Below, piece after piece: positions 61,215-64,000 of a stretch of 64,000 nt of DNA. The stretch's first letter is position 1. Each line of letters opens with the position of its first letter. Under the pieces are notes generated by a model that was not told the origin of the DNA, searched no databases, and worked only from the letters and a program-made list of their open reading frames with translations. The translations under genes were made by a program, and so were the position numbers. This DNA comes from Mycobacterium montefiorense (GTDB lineage Bacteria; Actinomycetota; Actinomycetes; Mycobacteriales; Mycobacteriaceae): NCBI RefSeq assembly GCF_003112775.1, contig NZ_BFCH01000018.1:610362-674361 (forward strand), read 5' to 3'.

Positions 61215-62330
61215 ATGAAAGCGATACCGACGGCCGAGCATCGCCAGTTCGCCTCGTCGTTGCGGGCGGTGCTGGCCGCCCAGTGCCCAGTCGGTCTCGT
61301 GCGTGAGCTGAGTGAACCCGGCACCGACCGAAGCGCCCCAGCGCTGTGGAAGGCACTGGCCGATGCCGGCGTGTTCGGGCTTGCGGTCGCCGAGGAATAT
61401 GGCGGTGCGGGCGGCACACTCGACGATCTCGCAGTGTTCTACACCGAGGCCGGTCGCGGGCTGTGTCCGACAACGGTACACAGCTCCATTGCCGCCGCGC
61501 TGGCGGTCGACCAGCTCGGCTCACCCAAGGCCAAGACCGCGTGGCTGCAGCCGCTGGTAAGCGGGAATGTTCGCGGCACCACCGCGTTGTGGAACGTCCG
61601 GGACGCCGCCGACGTCGCCGCCGTGCTGCGCGCCGATTCCGTCGCGACAGGGTGGCGGCTCAATGGAATTGCGGACTATGTCGCCGACGCCGACGTCGCC
61701 GACCTGATCGTGGTATCGGCCTGCGCGGAGCACCGCACACTGTTCTTTGCCGTTGACACCCGGGCGAGGGGGCTGACCATGGCGCCGCTTGCCATGGCGG
61801 GCGGGCACCGAGCGTTCGCGCTGCGCTTCGACGATGTGGCCGTCGGCACCGAAGCCCTAATCGACGACCCCGCCGGTGACGCCCGGATGGCGCTGCGCCG
61901 CTTGGCCAATGCGACGGTGGCTCTGGGGTCATGCGATCTGGTCGGGGTCGGGCAGGCGGTATTGGATCGCACCGTCGAATACACCAAGCTGCGCCATCAG
62001 TTCGGGCGCCCGATCGCATCCTTCCAGGCGGCACAACATCTGATCGCCAACATGCACATCGCCTTGGCCGCCGCGCGGTTGGCCGCGCATTCCGCGGTCT
62101 TCTGGATCGCACGAGGACAGACGGCGACCCGGCAGACGGCCATCGCACGCATGCATGCCGGCAAGGCTGCCCGGCTGATCACGCTGGATGCCCATCAATT
62201 GCACGGCGGGATCGGTTACGTGACCGAGACCGACCTGCACTTGTGGACCGAGCGGGCAAGGCTTGTTTCAACCCTCGGTGGCGCAGCCGAAGTCGCAGCG
62301 GCCTGGCTGGAGGAGGAAATCGGTGAGTGA
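61215..62330 (+). CDS. acyl-CoA dehydrogenase, partner subunit (FadE27/FadE29-like)
   Basis: A 371-residue acyl-CoA dehydrogenase homologue: VFGLAVAEEYGGAGGTLDDLAV, ALRFDDVAVG, TKLRHQFGRPIASFQAAQH and AHQLHGGIGYVTETDLHLW. The middle FAD/substrate segment is degenerate (TTALWNVRDA instead of an AxTEP-type loop), as in non-catalytic or half-site subunits of alpha2beta2 dehydrogenases such as FadE28-FadE29. It starts three bases after the preceding stop and overlaps the next start by eight bases. Confidence 0.9.
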   Translation: MKAIPTAEHRQFASSLRAVLAAQCPVGLVRELSEPGTDRSAPALWKALADAGVFGLAVAEEYGGAGGTLDDLAVFYTEAGRGLCPTTVHSSIAAALAVDQLGSPKAKTAWLQPLVSGNVRGTTALWNVRDAADVAAVLRADSVATGWRLNGIADYVADADVADLIVVSACAEHRTLFFAVDTRARGLTMAPLAMAGGHRAFALRFDDVAVGTEALIDDPAGDARMALRRLANATVALGSCDLVGVGQAVLDRTVEYTKLRHQFGRPIASFQAAQHLIANMHIALAAARLAAHSAVFWIARGQTATRQTAIARMHAGKAARLITLDAHQLHGGIGYVTETDLHLWTERARLVSTLGGAAEVAAAWLEEEIGE

Positions 62331-62823
62331 AGACTCTCTGATCGATGCCGAGTCGGCGTCGCGCGTGGGTACCGTCGCCGCTTCCGCGACCGGCGAGGTG
62401 AACCGACGCGACTGGCAGCGCTGGGCGGCAGCGGTCGGCGACCGTAATCCGCTGTATTTCGATCCGGATCATGCCCGCGCCAACGGCTTTCGCGACATCA
62501 TCTGCCCACCGCTTTTCCTGCAGTATGCGGTGCTCGGCGTCACGCATCTTGACGGGCTGCGGCCTGATGGTTCCTCGGGTGCGGCGTCGGGCAGTCTCGC
62601 GTTTCCGCGTGCTCCGAAGCGAATGGCCGGCGGCGAGAGCTTCACCTTTCACCTGCCGGCCTATCACCGCGACGAGATCGAAATGATTCGCACCATCGAG
62701 TCCATCGTCGAAAAGCAAGGCCGCTCCGGCAGGTTTGTACTGGTCACGTGGCATACGGTCTATCGGAACCAGCATCGCAAGCTGGTCGCCGAAGCGTCGA
62801 CGTCGATGATCGCCCGACCCTAG
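62323..62823 (+). CDS. FAS1-type MaoC-fold dehydratase domain protein (ChsH2 N-terminal-like)
   Basis: A 166-residue hot-dog-fold protein: VNRRDWQRWAAAVGDRNPLYFD, ARANGFRDIICPPLFLQYAV, and the hydratase-like SFTFHLPAYHRDEIEMIRT. It matches the MaoC-like N-terminal half of ChsH2; the C-terminal DUF35 domain that ChsH2 carries is absent. The GTG at 62323 overlaps the dehydrogenase stop and has GGAGGAGG upstream. It is expected to pair with the next gene product to hydrate the enoyl-CoA. Confidence 0.85.
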   Translation: MSEDSLIDAESASRVGTVAASATGEVNRRDWQRWAAAVGDRNPLYFDPDHARANGFRDIICPPLFLQYAVLGVTHLDGLRPDGSSGAASGSLAFPRAPKRMAGGESFTFHLPAYHRDEIEMIRTIESIVEKQGRSGRFVLVTWHTVYRNQHRKLVAEASTSMIARP

Positions 62824-62830
62824 GAATGTC

Positions 62831-63286
62831 ATGACGCGCGAGCAGGTTTTTTACGACGACATCGACGTGGGCGAGCAGATTCCTCCGCTGGTCGTGACCA
62901 CCGATGAAACCCAGCTGTTCTTTTTCAGCGCCGCGACCTACAACGGTCACCGGATTCACTACGACAAACAGTGGGCGCGCGGCGTCGAAGGCTACGACAA
63001 CGTTTTGGTGCACGGCCCGCTACAGGCGGCATTACTGGCCCGCGCGATCGGTGACTGGATTGGTGGGCGCGGTCGGCTGGTGTCGTTCTCGGTGCAGAAC
63101 CGGGCGACGGCATTGCCAGGCGAGTCGCTGACCTTCGGAGGTGTCGTCACCGGCAAGCGTCTGACGGACGGCGCCGGCCTGGTGGATATCGAGATTGCCG
63201 GTCGCCGCGACGACACCGTGCTGATGCCCGGAACCGCAACGGTCGAGCTGCCCCTTCGAGAAACCATCAGCGGGACGCCGTCGTGA
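62831..63286 (+). CDS. MaoC-like enoyl-CoA hydratase (ChsH1-like)
   Basis: A 151-residue MaoC-type hydratase subunit: FFFSAATYNGHRIHYDKQWA carries the His/Asp-type active-site signature, followed by LVHGPLQAALLARAI. ChsH1 and ChsH2 form a heterotetramer in the known steroid system, with ChsH1 contributing the catalytic residues. ATG at 62831, seven bases after the previous stop. Its stop overlaps the next GTG. Confidence 0.88.
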   Translation: MTREQVFYDDIDVGEQIPPLVVTTDETQLFFFSAATYNGHRIHYDKQWARGVEGYDNVLVHGPLQAALLARAIGDWIGGRGRLVSFSVQNRATALPGESLTFGGVVTGKRLTDGAGLVDIEIAGRRDDTVLMPGTATVELPLRETISGTPS

Positions 63287-64000
63287 CGGGGCTGCGTGGC
63301 GAAGCGGCCATCGTCGGCATCGCGGAGTTGCCCGCGCAGCGCCGTCCGACCGGGCCGCCACAGTTCACCCTCGATCAGTACGCGCTGCTGGCGAAGATGG
63401 CCGTCGAGGACGCCGGTGTCGACCCGGCGCACATCAACGGCCTACTCACCCATGGCATTGCCGAATCGGCGATGTTCGCCCCGGCGACGCTGTGCGAATA
63501 CCTTGGCCTGGCACTGGATTTCGGCGAGCGGGTGGATCTCGGCGGGGCGACGTCGGCCGGAATGATCTGGCGGGCCGCCGCGGCCATCGAACTCGGCATC
63601 TGCGACGCCGTGCTCGCGGTGGTGCCCGGATCAGCGGCGGTGCCGCAATCAGAGCGACACCCGCCCGTAGCCCCGAATTGGTATGGGGCGTCCTCGAATA
63701 ACTACGGGTCGCCGCAGGCCGAGTTCGAGATCCCATACGGCAATTTGGGCCAGAACGCGCCGTACGCTCAGATCGCCCAGCGTTACGCCGCGGAATTCGG
63801 CTACGACCCTGCCGCCGTCGCCAAGATCGCGGTCGATCAACGTGTCAACGCCTGTGCGCATCCGGGTGCGGTTTTCCATGGCACTGCGATCACGGTCGAT
63901 GAGGTGCTGGCCAGTCCGATGATCGCAGACCCGATCCACATGCTCGAAACGGTGATGCGGGTGCACGGGGGAGTAGGTGTTTTACTCGCCAACGCCGACA
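63283..64000 (+). CDS. thiolase-fold lipid-transfer/aldolase protein, Ltp2-like (3'-partial)
   Basis: The GTG at 63283 overlaps the preceding stop (GTGA) and the frame stays open to the right edge (about 239 codons). It reads EAAIVGIAELPAQRRPTGPP, DAGVDPAHINGLLTHG, then DLGGATSAGMIWRAAAAIELG, NYGSPQAEFEIPYGNLGQNAPYA and DPIHMLETVMRV. This is the SCP-x thiolase-like fold. The position where thiolases carry their nucleophilic Cys reads GATSAG, without Cys, as in Ltp2-type retro-aldolases. It would release the last steroid side-chain carbons. Incomplete here. Confidence 0.85.
   Translation, partial: MTGLRGEAAIVGIAELPAQRRPTGPPQFTLDQYALLAKMAVEDAGVDPAHINGLLTHGIAESAMFAPATLCEYLGLALDFGERVDLGGATSAGMIWRAAAAIELGICDAVLAVVPGSAAVPQSERHPPVAPNWYGASSNNYGSPQAEFEIPYGNLGQNAPYAQIAQRYAAEFGYDPAAVAKIAVDQRVNACAHPGAVFHGTAITVDEVLASPMIADPIHMLETVMRVHGGVGVLLANAD

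Noticed and set aside
1-64000. tRNA or rRNA genes and tRNA-linked attachment sites
   Set aside because: No cloverleaf-like or rRNA-like sequence was noticed on either strand; a dedicated tRNA search was not possible.

Overview
The window reads as a chromosomal segment of a non-tuberculous Mycobacterium. The evidence is high GC with strong third-position GC, many GTG/TTG starts, F420-type luciferase-like oxidoreductases, a mycolate-type cyclopropane synthase relative, receptor Ser/Thr kinases with a PknE-like layout, an Rv1747-like FHA-ABC transporter, a mycofactocin-type SDR, and steroid-catabolism gene families (KshA, KstD, HsaA/C/D, and an igr-like acyl-CoA dehydrogenase/hydratase/Ltp2 operon). 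I see no tRNA, rRNA, CRISPR array, prophage or intact insertion sequence.

Layout. 0-2.1 kb: a SpoIIE-type phosphatase/kinase with a STAS anti-anti-sigma partner. 2.2-9.3 kb: SDR, P450 (with a degraded fragment of a second P450 in front), MFS transporter, a double 4Fe-4S protein behind a perfect 12-bp palindrome, a DUF899 protein, an internally shortened cyclopropane-synthase-like methyltransferase and a small Cys-rich protein. 9.3-23.8 kb: two related C39-like exported proteins, a type III glutamine synthetase, an Mrr-type accessory protein lacking the nuclease, two receptor kinases, and small redox and membrane genes. 23.8-31.5 kb: two F420 luciferase-like oxidoreductases, carboxylic acid reductase, an ene-reductase and a PadR regulator. 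31.5-34.8 kb: KstD-like dehydrogenase divergent from a KshA-like Rieske oxygenase. 34.8-38.1 kb: O-methyltransferase, glycosyltransferase and TetR regulator, with an SDR remnant. 38.1-48.8 kb: a catabolic cluster (IclR, KstD-like, HsaC-, HsaA- and HsaD-like enzymes, Baeyer-Villiger monooxygenase, three SDRs, two SnoaL-fold proteins). 48.8-53.6 kb: PPOX-fold enzyme, molybdopterin oxidoreductase, ICMT-like methyltransferase, SDR. 53.6-58.3 kb: an exported repeat protein, an AT-richer gene-poor kilobase, then the FHA-ABC transporter. 58.4-64 kb: diiron-like protein and TetR, divergent from an igr-like operon that runs off the right edge.

How the genes fit together. KshA- and KstD-like enzymes would open a steroid-like B ring. 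The HsaA/HsaC/HsaD-like trio would hydroxylate, cleave and hydrolyse the resulting aromatic A ring. The right-edge operon matches the order used to remove the last side-chain carbons of cholesterol (two acyl-CoA dehydrogenase subunits, two hydratase subunits, an Ltp2-like aldolase). The added Baeyer-Villiger monooxygenase and mycofactocin-type SDR suggest a substrate other than cholesterol, perhaps another sterol or polycyclic terpenoid; this is inference.

Seven otherwise well-conserved genes each carry one apparent single-base indel (near 261, 6727, 7350, 33872, 38453, 51166 and 52949). Either the sequence has uncorrected indels or this strain is losing genes. I list these as pseudogenes but describe the intact product that would result.
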